Assembly (NCBI RefSeq): GCF_016704835.1
Contig: NZ_JADIZJ010000021.1
Coordinates: forward strand, 186,001-250,000
DNA length: 64,000 nucleotides
Direction of reading: 5' to 3'
Source of the DNA: Sphingopyxis sp.
GTDB lineage: Bacteria > Pseudomonadota > Alphaproteobacteria > Sphingomonadales > Sphingomonadaceae
The translations under genes and the position numbers were made by a program. The notes beneath the pieces were generated by a model, which worked only from the letters and a program-made list of their open reading frames with translations, was not told where the DNA came from and ran no database searches. How positions within the stretch are numbered: the first letter of the stretch is position 1; the number at the start of each line of letters is the position of its first letter. Below are positions 20,651 through 30,273 of the stretch, piece by piece.

Positions 20651-20869
20651 GGGGGAAGTGCAATCCGAAATAATCGAAAGAGCCCTGCCCATCGCCTTTG
20701 CAACCGTCGCCGTCAACCTTTCTGCGATGTGACAGACCGAAAGCCAACCGCCCGCCCCGGTAGCCCGGGCCTCCGTCTCCGAGATGGTCGAATAGCAACA
20801 TCACGATGGTTCCGTGGCGCTTCGGCAACAAAGCTACCCGTTAGGAGCCTCCGTCAGTGCGGGTGAACG

Positions 20870-21517
20870 CTAAGGACCAAAGTCCTGCTTCTTGTCCAGG
20901 GGCCTGGCAGGATTGCCGGCGACAGTTGCCCCTGCGGGTACATTCTTAGTCACGACCGCGCCCATTCCAACAGTCGCACCCGCACCGATGCTGAGGCCCT
21001 GCCTGATCACCGCGCCCGCCCCGATATAAGCATGATCACCGATCGATACATTGCCGTTGCAATGAACTCCGGGTGCGAATGTGACATAATCGCCGATTAC
21101 GCAATCATGCTCGACATAGGAATAGAGGTTCGCATGGAAACAGCGGCCGATCCGAATGTTTGACGTCACGGCTACGAATGGCGAAAGCAGCGCGCCCGCG
21201 CCGATCTCCACATCATCCATAATGACCACATTCGGCGCACGCGTGCCGATCACCTCGACGCCCGCGGCGGCGCAGCGCCAGTCGAGTGTTTCGCGAACCT
21301 TCGAATTTGCAATGGCGATAGCCACATGGCGTGAACAGGCCTCGTCGCGGATGAAGTCGTCGAACACCAAAACTGCATGGCCGTTGATATGGTCGCTTGG
21401 GGGCGCATCATCGACGAAGACCAGCCGCGCGTCTTCCCCAGCAAGTTCGGCCCGAAGCAACGGCATGATTCCGCGGCCGCACCCGCTGGCGCCATATACT
21501 CCGAACAGCCGGGTCAT
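20870..21517 (-). CDS. Sugar O/N-acetyltransferase, PglD/NeuD family
   Basis: A 215-residue acetyltransferase, predicted to acetylate the 4-amino group of UDP-4-amino-4,6-dideoxy-GlcNAc. It has the N-terminal Rossmann-like nucleotide-sugar domain (GASGCGR at about residues 9-15) and a C-terminal left-handed beta-helix with hexapeptide repeats. The catalytic His is expected in YSYVEHDCVIGDY, and the acetyl-CoA end motif is AVVTKNVPAGATVAGNPAR. The ATG overlaps the stop of the phosphoglycosyltransferase (ATGA). The order dehydratase, transferase, acetyltransferase, aminotransferase matches bacillosamine-type clusters. Confidence 0.85.
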   Translation of the reverse strand: MTRLFGVYGASGCGRGIMPLLRAELAGEDARLVFVDDAPPSDHINGHAVLVFDDFIRDEACSRHVAIAIANSKVRETLDWRCAAAGVEVIGTRAPNVVIMDDVEIGAGALLSPFVAVTSNIRIGRCFHANLYSYVEHDCVIGDYVTFAPGVHCNGNVSIGDHAYIGAGAVIRQGLSIGAGATVGMGAVVTKNVPAGATVAGNPARPLDKKQDFGP

Positions 21518-22110
21518 CGCTTGCCCGTCCCTTCAAATTTCGGCATCGTTACCTCGCCATCGGCGTTGATACCGTCGCGTTTCAGCACCTTTGCCAAAGT
21601 CATCCAGAGAATTTTCATGTCGATCGACATTGATCGATTGTCGACATACCAAACATCAAGTGCGAATTTCTGTTCCCAGCTTAACGCATTGCGGCCATTG
21701 ACCTGTGCCCAACCGGTAACGCCGGGGCGCACCTGATGACGCCGCATCTGCTCCGCATCATAGAGCGGAAGATACTCCATCAAAAGGGGCCTGGGCCCGA
21801 CAAGGCTCATCTCGCCCTTCAGCACATTCCACAACTCTGGGAGTTCGTCGAGACTCGACGAACGCAGCATGCGGCCCACATCGGTCATCCTCTCCGCGTC
21901 CGATAGCGGCTGGCCGTCGCTTCCGACCGCTTCGCGCATCGTGCGGAACTTCAGCATCTCGAACGTCTCGCCGCGATACCCTGGCCGCATCTGCCGAAAG
22001 AAGACGGGCGAGCCGATCCGTATCCGCACAAGCAGCCCGATCAGGAGAATGACCGGCCACAGAAGGAAGAGAAGCAATCCCGCCGCTGCAAGATCGAAAC
22101 CGCGTTTCAT
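21514..22110 (-). CDS. Initiating phosphoglycosyltransferase, PglC-like bacterial sugar transferase
   Basis: This monotopic membrane enzyme transfers a sugar-phosphate from a UDP-sugar to undecaprenyl phosphate, the first membrane step of the repeat unit. It has an N-terminal re-entrant helix (FDLAAAGLLLFLLWPVILLI), the conserved basic segment GSPVFFRQMRPGYRG, KFRTM, the catalytic Asp-Glu pair in SSLDELPELWNVLKGEMSLVGPRP, and RPGVTGWAQVNGRN. About 198 residues is the small PglC type. I chose the ATG at 22110; GGGGA lies upstream. It overlaps the acetyltransferase gene and lies 63 bases after the dehydratase. Confidence 0.9.
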   Translation of the reverse strand: MKRGFDLAAAGLLLFLLWPVILLIGLLVRIRIGSPVFFRQMRPGYRGETFEMLKFRTMREAVGSDGQPLSDAERMTDVGRMLRSSSLDELPELWNVLKGEMSLVGPRPLLMEYLPLYDAEQMRRHQVRPGVTGWAQVNGRNALSWEQKFALDVWYVDNRSMSIDMKILWMTLAKVLKRDGINADGEVTMPKFEGTGKR

Positions 22111-22173
22111 TACCAACCATCCCCAATGCCAACATGTTCACCCGCGACCATCTTGTGCCTGACGATACCAGCC

Positions 22174-24060
22174 TCAACCCGCTGAGTTCGCTGATGCACC
22201 GGCACGATATTCGGGGACCAGTTCGCGAACGATCGCGATTGCGGCCGCCGCGTCGCCCTTGCGGAGCATGCGGTCCAGCCGCTCTAGCAGCGCGGAGAGT
22301 TCAGCCCAAGGCTTGACCGCGTCGCGCGCCTGCATGATCCGGGCATGCGCAGTCGGTGCGGGATCGTCCCCCACCAGCAATTCCTCGTACAGTTTTTCGC
22401 CCGGACGCAAACCGACCTCGACCACCTCGATATCGCCGTGGGGATTGCCATCGTCGCGAACCGTCAGCCCGGTGAGCCGGATCATCGTTTCCGCCAGATC
22501 GGTGATTTGGACCGGCTGCCCCATGTCGAGCACGAAAACCTCGCCGCCGCGTGCCATGCTCCCCGCCTGGATGACGAGCTGGGATGCCTCGGGGATGGTC
22601 ATGAAATAACGCGTGACCTCGCGATGGGTGACCGTGACCGGCCCGCCCGCGGCGATCTGCTCCTTGAACAAGGGGACGACCGACCCGCTGGAGCCCAGGA
22701 CGTTACCGAAGCGAACCATCGCCAAAAGCGACCGTTGCTGTTCGACCGCGCGGGCCTGCAATATCAGCTCGCAGATCCGCTTCGAAGCGCCCATGATATT
22801 GGTTGGCCGCACCGCCTTGTCGGTGCTCACCAGGATGAAACGCTCGACACTCGCCGCTTCGGCGGCGAGGGTGCAGTACAGCGTGCAGAAGATGTTGTTG
22901 CGCAGACCGGCTATCGGGTTGTTCTCGACAAGTGGCACATGCTTGTACGCCGCCGCGTGATAGATGCTTTCGGGCCGATACCGGTCAAGGGTACGAACGA
23001 CCGCGTCCCGATCGGACATGTCGGCCAGTTCGGCGACGATATCGACCGCAATCCCTTCGCTTCGCGCGAGCTCGCGCAGTTCTGCGTCAATTGCGTAGAG
23101 CGAAAATTCGGACCGTTCCACAAGGATCAGGCGCTTGGCACCGGCACGAAGGATCTGGCGACACAATTCGCTTCCGATCGAGCCGCCGGCACCGGTAACG
23201 AGGACGGTCTTGTTCGCGATCGAGCGGTGCATCAATTGATCGTCGGGGGCGACCGGATCGCGACCGAGCAGATCCTCGACCTGCACGTCCCTGAGGTCGC
23301 TCGTCGATACATGGCCCTGGATGATCTGCCCGATGCCGGGGAGCATCCGGACCCGGATATTGCGCCCCTGCAGCGCGGTCACGATCTCGCGCCGGCGCGC
23401 GCGGCTCGCACTGGGGATCGCCAGCAAGACCTCGTCGATCTCCTGATCCTCGATCACGCGGCCGAGCTTGGCGGAGTGCCATACCGGCAGTCCGTCGACG
23501 CGCTGGCCGTCGAGACGCTCATCGTCATCGACGAAGCCCACGAGCCGGAGATGCGGTTCATGGCGAAGCGAGGATGCAAGTTGCTGCCCCGCGCCGCCCG
23601 CACCATAGATTGTCAGCCGTCGCCGCTGCGACAGATGGACATTGGCCTGGCTCACCAGTTCGAAGACGACGTAACGCATTCCCAGGCGGCTGAACAACAA
23701 AAGCAGGAAGAAAATGATCGGTTGCAGAACCGCCAAGGTCCGCGGGACGCCGGGGATCTGCACAAAAGCGAAAATGATGACGAGAGGAATGGTCAGCCCG
23801 GCGCACGCATAGAATAGGCCAGCCATCGACCTTCCGCCCGAATAGCGAACAAGGTTCCGATAGACCTGGAACTGCCACGCCAGCGGAATCCAGAACAGAA
23901 GAGCGATCAATCCCATCGCGACGATCGGCCCCGGCTGCGCGGGCCACTCCCCCACCCTCAAAGCATAAGAAAAAAGCGACGCAACAAAACAAAATATGAT
24001 GTCGGAAAAAAAAGCTATTGATCGACGAACCGGGCGCCTGAAAAAGATCAGCTTTTCCAA
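22174..24060 (-). CDS. UDP-N-acetylglucosamine 4,6-dehydratase, PglF/WbpM/CapD family
   Basis: A 628-residue membrane-bound NAD-dependent dehydratase that makes UDP-4-keto-6-deoxy-GlcNAc. Four or so transmembrane helices fill residues 15-130. A first nucleotide-binding domain follows (IYGAGGAGQQLASSL), then the catalytic domain with TGAGGSIGSELCRQIL at about residue 290, HAAAYKHVPLVE and LVSTDKAVRPTNIMGASKR. Met and Lys of the SxK-type active site are replaced by TDK, as in the PglF group. The start is a TTG with a poor ribosome site, and the first 40 codons are AT-rich, so the true start is uncertain. It heads the amino-sugar run. Confidence 0.9.
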   Translation of the reverse strand: MEKLIFFRRPVRRSIAFFSDIIFCFVASLFSYALRVGEWPAQPGPIVAMGLIALLFWIPLAWQFQVYRNLVRYSGGRSMAGLFYACAGLTIPLVIIFAFVQIPGVPRTLAVLQPIIFFLLLLFSRLGMRYVVFELVSQANVHLSQRRRLTIYGAGGAGQQLASSLRHEPHLRLVGFVDDDERLDGQRVDGLPVWHSAKLGRVIEDQEIDEVLLAIPSASRARRREIVTALQGRNIRVRMLPGIGQIIQGHVSTSDLRDVQVEDLLGRDPVAPDDQLMHRSIANKTVLVTGAGGSIGSELCRQILRAGAKRLILVERSEFSLYAIDAELRELARSEGIAVDIVAELADMSDRDAVVRTLDRYRPESIYHAAAYKHVPLVENNPIAGLRNNIFCTLYCTLAAEAASVERFILVSTDKAVRPTNIMGASKRICELILQARAVEQQRSLLAMVRFGNVLGSSGSVVPLFKEQIAAGGPVTVTHREVTRYFMTIPEASQLVIQAGSMARGGEVFVLDMGQPVQITDLAETMIRLTGLTVRDDGNPHGDIEVVEVGLRPGEKLYEELLVGDDPAPTAHARIMQARDAVKPWAELSALLERLDRMLRKGDAAAAIAIVRELVPEYRAGASANSAG

Positions 24061-24560
24061 TCTCTATTATTTTATTCTTCAGTTTCTCGATAGCGGCCTT
24101 TGCAATGCGGCTCGATTTTCCCAAGAAACGACTGTTAGAACTCACAGTAAAATCCACATATCACCTTTCCGGCGCCGGGCCTGTCCCTAACGCCTGCCAG
24201 CGCCCCTTACAAGCGTTCAAAACACTCGTGCCCCGCTTCCGCAGCTCATTTAGATGGGCGATGTCCCGGCCACCAAGGCCGATGCCTGGCTCCTCCACCG
24301 GCTTACGGACTAGCGCCCGTAGACCGACGTCTGCGTAGGCATCACGCAGTTCGTAGCCTGGTTCAGATAATATCACCGGAACCACCCGGCCGGCGTTGGT
24401 GGCCGCCCTTGACAGATACTCTCGGACTGCCGCACGCGCCTTCAGCCTGACCAAATCTGCGGCAAAGAGGATTTGTTATCGATCGAAATTATGCAATACG
24501 CGCCGCGCGACGCCAGACCAGCCCGCCTGAACCCGACCGATGATCCAGGAGCCCTTTTCA
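24061..24560. other. Divergent intergenic region, AT-rich on its left side
   Basis: About 500 bases separate the dehydratase from the plus-strand glycosyltransferase. The left half, together with the first codons of the dehydratase, is markedly richer in A and T than its surroundings and should hold promoters for both directions. A 97-codon open frame on the minus strand (24161-24454) has intermediate codon use and no family resemblance I recognise. AGGAG at 24548-24552 is the ribosome site of the next gene. I see no terminator, repeat or RNA gene. Confidence 0.4.
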
Positions 24561-25640
24561 ATGAGCCGCGTCGCCATCTATTTGCCTTCGCTTGGTGGCG
24601 GCGGCGCGGAAAGGATTACCGTGACCCTTGCCAACGCGATCGCTGCGCGCGGCGATCAAGTGGATTTGCTTCTGGCGAAACGCGAAGGTCCCTATCTCGA
24701 AGACGTTTCGCCCGGCATCCGGGTCGTCGACCTTGGCAATCGCCGTACCTTTGCAAGCCTGCTTCCGCTTGCCCGCTATCTGCGCCGCGAACGTCCCGAT
24801 GCGCTGCTTTCGGGCCTGAACCATGCCAACATCGTCGCCATCCTCGCGCGGATGATCGCGCGTGTTCCGACCCGACTCGTCGTGACCGAGCATAACAGCA
24901 CGTCGGTCGGCGCGAACGTCCGCCATGGGCGCCTCGTCTTCGGCCTGATGCGGTGGCTTTATCCGCACGCCGACCGTATCGTCAGCGTGTCGCGCGGTAT
25001 CGAGAAGGAACTCGCGGCCAACTTCGGTTTGCCCAAAGACAAGCTTTGCACCATCTATAATCCACTCGACGTTGATACCATTCGCGGCCGCATGTTTCCG
25101 CGTCCCGATCACCCGTGGCTGGCGGCGGGCACACCGCCGATGATCGTAGCGGTGGGTCGGTTGACGGCCCAGAAAGATTATCCGACCCTCCTGCGCGCGT
25201 TCGCCCTGCTTTGTCAGCGCCGCGACGCAAGGCTGGTCATTCTGGGCGATGGAGAAGAGCGCGAGGCGCTAGAAAAATTAACCCGCGAACTCGGTATCGA
25301 GGCCGACGTGGCGTTGCCGGGCTATGAAGCCAATCCCTTCGCTTGGATGGCGGCGAGCGATCTGTACGTGCTGTCGTCGGCGTGGGAAGGCCTGCCGGGC
25401 GTGCTGCTGAGGCCATATTCGCGGCGCGAAAGTCGTGAGCACCAACTGCCCGACCGACCGGACGAGATCCTCGAAGACGGCAAATGGGGTACACTTGTTC
25501 CTGTTGGTGACTTTCGGGCCATGGCGGACGCGATGGATGCGGAGCTTGCATCACCCGATCGCCTTGACGTCGCAAAGCGTGCCGACGCGTTCAGGATCGA
25601 ATATGCGGTAGATAGCTATTTGCGGACGATGAGTATTTGA
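24561..25640 (+). CDS. Glycosyltransferase family 4 with an internal out-of-frame stretch
   Basis: A GT-B fold glycosyltransferase of about 359 residues. The acceptor domain opens with VAIYLPSLGGGGAERITVTLANAI, and the donor domain has VAVGRLTAQKDYPTLLRAFA, LVILGDGEEREALE and SDLYVLSSAWEGLPGVL, the GT4 EX7E region. Between about 25410 and 25475 the residues read LRPYSRRESREHQLPDRP, whereas another frame gives GAKVVSTNCPT, the expected family sequence. Three missing bases would explain this while keeping the overall frame. The ATG at 24561 has AGGAG eight bases upstream. It resembles PglA/PglJ-type enzymes that extend an undecaprenyl-linked sugar. Confidence 0.85.
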   Translation: MSRVAIYLPSLGGGGAERITVTLANAIAARGDQVDLLLAKREGPYLEDVSPGIRVVDLGNRRTFASLLPLARYLRRERPDALLSGLNHANIVAILARMIARVPTRLVVTEHNSTSVGANVRHGRLVFGLMRWLYPHADRIVSVSRGIEKELAANFGLPKDKLCTIYNPLDVDTIRGRMFPRPDHPWLAAGTPPMIVAVGRLTAQKDYPTLLRAFALLCQRRDARLVILGDGEEREALEKLTRELGIEADVALPGYEANPFAWMAASDLYVLSSAWEGLPGVLLRPYSRRESREHQLPDRPDEILEDGKWGTLVPVGDFRAMADAMDAELASPDRLDVAKRADAFRIEYAVDSYLRTMSI

Positions 25641-25677
25641 ACATGGAATGGCCAGACGCGCCAAAAGGGATGATTAC

Positions 25678-26689
25678 GTGAATCTCAACCCCGACATTGG
25701 AATGAATCAATTCCCCGGCGCCGGCACACGCTGATACGGGTGGCTTTGTCCGGCGCACGCTGATTCCGCTTTTGGTCGCTCTGGCCTATGCCTCATTTTT
25801 GACCAGCCTGCCAATCGACGCATTCAAGGATCGCGTTGTTTATTTCGCCTATACTACCACGAGTGACGTGATATTTTACCGATATCTTGTTTATGATATC
25901 AAAGCGATATTTGCGAATGAACCTATTTGGCTGTACATCAATGTCGTTCTTATTAAATTTCTTACTCCAGATCAAATTCTTCAAACAATCATATTTTCTT
26001 CATCTTTTTTAACTTCTTTTATATTGATGAGAAGAGAAAATAAAAATCTTTTCTGGATCATGATATTTCTCCTTGTTCCAGCCATTATTAAAAATTATAT
26101 CGTTCACCTTCGGCAAGGATTGGCCATCGCAATCTTTATAGCGGGATACTATTCTCAATCGCGAACATTAAAGCCAGTTCTATTGGGCATCACGCCGTTT
26201 ATCCACTCATCATTTTTCTTCATTTTGATGATGGCAGGTATCAACTACGCTACCGGCATCATGAAATTTCCTCTCTGGATGCGCATAACATTCATCACCG
26301 TCTGTTATGTCGCTACGGCTTCACTGCTCGAAGTCGTAGCGTCCGGCGTGGGCGCCCGCCAGATCCTGGAATATCAGGGCGCGGCGATCGACGTCAGCGG
26401 GGTTGGATTTGTTTTCTGGACATGCGTGTTCCTGCTCTTCCTGTCGTCCGGCGTCATCTTCCTGCGGCAGCACACTCTCCCCGCCTCGCTTCTGGCATTC
26501 TACTTAGGGACCTATTTTATCGTGCCGTTTGCGGCCCGTATTCTCGAGAGCGGCCTCTTTCTGATCCTGATATGCGGCCTCGCGATGCAAGGCTGGCGAA
26601 AAGCCGCTTTCCTGACCATGCTGATCCTGTTCATCCTGATGACCTATTACTTCCAGAGTAACGAGCCATGGCTCGGCTGGGCCGCATAA
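25678..26689 (+). CDS. EpsG-family polysaccharide polymerase (Wzy-like), start disturbed
   Basis: A polytopic membrane protein with about ten hydrophobic helices, resembling EpsG/Wzy polymerases (RRENKNLFWIMIFLLVPAIIKNYIVHLRQGLAIAIFIAGYY; the HxRQG region is typical). It probably polymerises the repeat units in the periplasm. The clean frame can start only at TTG 25772. A GTG at 25678 with AAAGGGA upstream begins in another frame, and a break near 25720-25745 would join them. The middle of the gene (25800-26200) is much more AT-rich than its neighbours, as often seen in polymerase genes exchanged between strains. It directly abuts the next glycosyltransferase. Confidence 0.75.
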
Positions 26690-27838
26690 ATGTCGCGGCC
26701 AAGGCGGATCGTCGCCCATATCATTACCGGGCTGAACGACGGCGGAGCCGAAGCCGCATTGTTTCGACTTTGTACAGCCGACCATGAAGCGCGCCACCTT
26801 GTTGTGTCACTGATGGGGCCGGGGAAATATGGCCCACTGCTCGAACAGGCGGGTGTCCCGGTCCTCAGTCTCGACATGCCCCAGGGGAAAATCAGGCTTG
26901 CGGCGTTGTGGCGACTCCGGAAGTTCCTGGTCGATACCCGCCCCGACGCCGTGCAGACGTGGATGTACCATGCCGATTTCCTCGGTGGAATTGTCGCCCG
27001 AACCGCCGGCATCAGGAACCTGTACTGGGGAATTCACAATACGACGCTGACCCGGGGGGAAAGTACGAGCACCACTATCCTCATTTCGCGGCTTTGCGCG
27101 ATCCTGTCCCGATTTGTGCCCCGCGCCATCATATGCTGCGCCAAGAAATCGGCCGAAGTGCATGCGGACCTTGGGTATCGCGCGTCGATTATGCATGTAG
27201 TCAACAACGGCTATGACCTGTCGCAGTTTCGCCCCGACGGTCGCGCCGGTCAGGCGGTACGGTCGGAACTGGGGCTCGACGGCGAAGCGCTGATCGGATT
27301 CGTCGCGCGCTTTGATTCCCAAAAGGACCACCGCAACCTGTTCCGCGCGCTTCGCTTACTGAAGTCGCGGGGGCAAACGGCAAGCTGCCTTCTCGTCAGT
27401 ACCGGCATGGACAATTCGAACGACGCCTTGGCCGCAATGGTGGACGAATTTGGATTATCCGGCCAGCTTCGCTTGCTGGGACGCCGCGATGATGTACCGG
27501 CGATCATGAACGCGCTTGACGTGCATATCCTCGCATCGCTCGCTGAAGCATTTCCCAATGTGCTGGCGGAAGCGATGGCATGCGGGACGCCATGCGTTTC
27601 CACAGATGTCGGCGACGCAGCCATTATTCTGGGCGACACCGGCTGGATTGTCCCGCCCGGGGATATCGAGGCGATGGCACACGCAATCGGCCGTGCCCTC
27701 GCCGAGCTAGGCAGTTCGACTTGGCAGCGGCGGCAACATAACGCGCGGCGCCGTATCGAATCGCGATTTTCAATTAAGCAAATGGTAGAAGGCTATCGGG
27801 CTGTGTGGTTCGGCGAAGCCAGGGAAACACACCTTTGA
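26690..27838 (+). CDS. Glycosyltransferase family 4
   Basis: A 382-residue GT-B enzyme beginning right after the polymerase stop. The N-terminal domain has HIITGLNDGGAEAALFRLC, a GT4 opening with the GGAE loop. The C-terminal domain has IGFVARFDSQKDHRNLFRALRLLK, LLGRRDDVPAIMNALDVHILASLAEAFPNVLAEAMACGTPCVSTDVGD (the EAFPNVLAEAMA donor motif) and GWIVPPGD. It probably adds a sugar to the lipid-linked repeat unit at the cytoplasmic face. The next glycosyltransferase overlaps its stop. Confidence 0.9.
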   Translation: MSRPRRIVAHIITGLNDGGAEAALFRLCTADHEARHLVVSLMGPGKYGPLLEQAGVPVLSLDMPQGKIRLAALWRLRKFLVDTRPDAVQTWMYHADFLGGIVARTAGIRNLYWGIHNTTLTRGESTSTTILISRLCAILSRFVPRAIICCAKKSAEVHADLGYRASIMHVVNNGYDLSQFRPDGRAGQAVRSELGLDGEALIGFVARFDSQKDHRNLFRALRLLKSRGQTASCLLVSTGMDNSNDALAAMVDEFGLSGQLRLLGRRDDVPAIMNALDVHILASLAEAFPNVLAEAMACGTPCVSTDVGDAAIILGDTGWIVPPGDIEAMAHAIGRALAELGSSTWQRRQHNARRRIESRFSIKQMVEGYRAVWFGEARETHL

Positions 27839-28950
27839 AAATCGCCGTCATTTCCAGCTTCGCCCGCTCCCTTCTTAACTTTCGCGGCCCGTTGATCGCG
27901 GAAATGGTGAAACACGGGCACGAGGTTCTGGCGCTCGCACCGGACCATGATGATGCGACCAGGTCGGGACTGGCAAAGTTGGGGGCTCGGCCGATCGATT
28001 ACCGCCTTTCGCGCGGGGGAACCAATCCGCTACAGGACATCGCGGCGCTCCTTGAGCTTTACAGGATCCTGCGCAAGCACCGCCCTGACGTCAGTTTCGC
28101 GTACTTCGTAAAGCCAGTGATCTACGGGACGCTTGCAGCGCGTCTTGCCGGAGTGAAACGACGCTATGCGATGATTGAGGGGATGGGCTTCGCCTTCACC
28201 TCTTCCGAAGGGCAAGGCTGGCGCCACAAGGCTCTACAGGCGATTGTGACGGGGTTGTTCCGCCTGTCGCTGACCTTCGCGACAAAATTGGTGCTCCTCA
28301 ACCCCGACGATCGGAACGAGTTTCTGGATCGCCGCCTCGTCCGCGCGAATAAGACCGCTTTGCTGGGCGGCATCGGCGTCGATCTCGACGAATGGCGCTA
28401 TAGGACGCCTACTACAGATCCCATAACTTTCCTATTCGTAGGTCGGTTACTACGCGACAAGGGGGTCGAAGACTATATCGCCGCCGCCCGCCTCATCAAA
28501 AAGACGCACCCGGCCGCAAAGTTTTTGCTCGTCGGCGGCCATGATCTCAATCCCGCTGCCCTCCCGCTCTCGCTCGCGGAGAGCTGGGTAGCCGAAGGCC
28601 TCGTCGAATGGCCGGGACATGTTCCGGTTCAGGCCTGGTTCGCCCGCGCAAGCGTCTTCGTCCTTCCATCCTATCGGGAGGGGGTGCCGCGGAGCACGCA
28701 GGAAGCGCTGGCGGTCGGGCTGCCCGTCATCACGACCGACGTGCCGGGATGCCGCGAGACGGTGGTCGACGGCGTGAACGGCATGCTCGTGCCCGTGCGA
28801 AACCCCGAAGCGCTCGCGGAAGCCATGCGCTTCTTCGTCGAAAATTCCGAAAGGATCGTACCGATGGGGATCGAAAGCCGCAAAATGGCCTGCGAACGCT
28901 TCGACGTGCACCGGCAAAATCAAAAACTCTTGCAGCTCACCGACTTATGA
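27835..28950 (+). CDS. Glycosyltransferase family 4
   Basis: A 371-residue GT4 enzyme that starts at the TTG overlapping the previous stop (TTGA). The first residues IAVISSFARSLLNFRGPLIAEMVKHGHEV and the PDVSFAYFVKPVIYGTLAARLAGVKRR segment are typical of enzymes such as PglA/WbnK-like GalNAc or GlcNAc transferases. The donor domain contains FLFVGRLLRDKGVEDYI, WPGHVPVQAWFARASVFVLPSYREGVPRSTQEALAVGLPVITTDVPGCRE. It is the last gene of the plus-strand assembly run. Its 3' end overlaps by six bases the convergent end of the export operon. Confidence 0.9.
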   Translation: MKIAVISSFARSLLNFRGPLIAEMVKHGHEVLALAPDHDDATRSGLAKLGARPIDYRLSRGGTNPLQDIAALLELYRILRKHRPDVSFAYFVKPVIYGTLAARLAGVKRRYAMIEGMGFAFTSSEGQGWRHKALQAIVTGLFRLSLTFATKLVLLNPDDRNEFLDRRLVRANKTALLGGIGVDLDEWRYRTPTTDPITFLFVGRLLRDKGVEDYIAAARLIKKTHPAAKFLLVGGHDLNPAALPLSLAESWVAEGLVEWPGHVPVQAWFARASVFVLPSYREGVPRSTQEALAVGLPVITTDVPGCRETVVDGVNGMLVPVRNPEALAEAMRFFVENSERIVPMGIESRKMACERFDVHRQNQKLLQLTDL

Positions 28951-30246
28951 GCCTCCGCTCGTCGATGCAGGAAGGACCGGCGTGTTCGACCGGGCGTCGA
29001 CATTCTTCTCCCCGGCCGCGGCCTGCGACAGTGCCAAGTCGCCGATTTGCGCATCCAGCCCCACCGCGCCGTCGGGAACAGTCACATCGATCGAAACCCA
29101 GTACCAGCCGCAGGCCGACGGCGGGACCGACACAATTTCGCGGTTCTTGCCGGGTGCGAGGACGACCGAGGCAGCTTTTTCCTGAGCCCCCTCTTCAGCG
29201 CACTGCAAACTCACCGCCAGGGCATTTTTCGCAATCGCCTGTTCGCTCGACATCGTCCACGACAAGGCGTGATTTCCGCTATTCAAGCGAACGAGCTGGC
29301 GCGCCGCGAAACCCGACGCGCCGGGAATGGCGGAAACTACAATCTGCTTGTTGGCCTTGTCGATCGAAGCGCCCAGATTTCCCTCCGACGACAGCTGCCA
29401 ATCGAATGGCGCGAAAACAGGGGCGTCGGTAAAGACATCACCGCTTAAAATTGCGGACGATGCTCGCGAGCCTGATTTGCCGCGCTTCAACGGCCTGGCG
29501 AGGCCCTGCGCCATTTCAAACTCGCGAATCGCAACAAGATTTTCCACCAGTTGCCGGTCGGCCGACGTCATATCCTTTTTGGGCCACGACCCGCGCGCGA
29601 TAGCGATCCTGATTTTTGCGGCATTCACCAAGCTGCGCGGGCGCGCCAGCACCGCCGACCAATAATAGTCGGACCAGGCGGGCGCCGGCCCGACGATCGG
29701 CACGAGTGCCGCTACCGATCGATCCTGCGCCGTCGCCTCCGCCATGGCTGCGATGTAGACATTCCGGACCGTTTCGTCGGTCAACATCGCACGCGAAAGC
29801 CAAAGGAATACAGTCGCTTCATCGCCTGTGTGACCGGCAGCCTCAATCAGTCGGCTCGAAACCAGCGAACTGCGGCGGCTAAGCCTGCCGGCGGCTTCGA
29901 GTACGGCTCGCCCCTTGTTGGGGGAGCCGGCGCCTGAAATTGACATACCCATGATGCCGATGGCCGTGATGGCCAGGGGATCGCTGCGATAGGCGGTCTC
30001 TGCCAACCGGGTTTCGAACCCGTTGACCTTGACCGCTGGCTCATTTGCCTTACGCTGCGCTTCCGCCTGTCGCCGCGCGAGCGACCCGAGTGCTAGGGCG
30101 CCGTTCGCGGTCTGCGTGAAAGGAAGGTTGAGCGCGGCCGTCGTCGCCGGGGACCTGCCCTGGTTAGCAATCGCATAGCTCCAGACGGCAACGACAACTG
30201 CCCCTGTAACGCCCGCGAGCCAACCCGATATCCGCGCAACATTCAT
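28945..30246 (-). CDS. Unknown membrane-anchored protein at the end of the export operon
   Basis: A 433-residue protein with one N-terminal membrane helix (WLAGVTGAVVVAVWSYAIA) and a periplasmic remainder. Residues of about 50-250 are alanine-rich and helical, like degenerate TPR-type repeats (AVLEAAGRLSRRSSLVSSRLIEAAGHTGDEATVFLWLSRAML). The last 150 residues look like a beta-sandwich (FDWQLSSEGNLGASIDKANKQIVVSA, then repeated strands ending in WYWVSIDVTVP), reminiscent of carbohydrate-binding folds. It follows wzc by 27 bases. I do not recognise a named family. The position suggests a role in polysaccharide secretion. Confidence 0.7.
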   Translation of the reverse strand: MNVARISGWLAGVTGAVVVAVWSYAIANQGRSPATTAALNLPFTQTANGALALGSLARRQAEAQRKANEPAVKVNGFETRLAETAYRSDPLAITAIGIMGMSISGAGSPNKGRAVLEAAGRLSRRSSLVSSRLIEAAGHTGDEATVFLWLSRAMLTDETVRNVYIAAMAEATAQDRSVAALVPIVGPAPAWSDYYWSAVLARPRSLVNAAKIRIAIARGSWPKKDMTSADRQLVENLVAIREFEMAQGLARPLKRGKSGSRASSAILSGDVFTDAPVFAPFDWQLSSEGNLGASIDKANKQIVVSAIPGASGFAARQLVRLNSGNHALSWTMSSEQAIAKNALAVSLQCAEEGAQEKAASVVLAPGKNREIVSVPPSACGWYWVSIDVTVPDGAVGLDAQIGDLALSQAAAGEKNVDARSNTPVLPASTSGGS

Positions 30247-30273
30247 ACTCGATCCAAAAGCCTTAAAAGCTCG

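Noticed and set aside
22345..23817. A 490-codon open frame on the plus strand
   Set aside because: It is antisense to the PglF/WbpM-type dehydratase, whose motifs are all intact. The mirror frame has no recognisable domain.
24161..24454. A 97-codon frame on the minus strand upstream of the dehydratase
   Set aside because: It has mixed codon use, no ribosome site and no family likeness. I could not support it as a gene.
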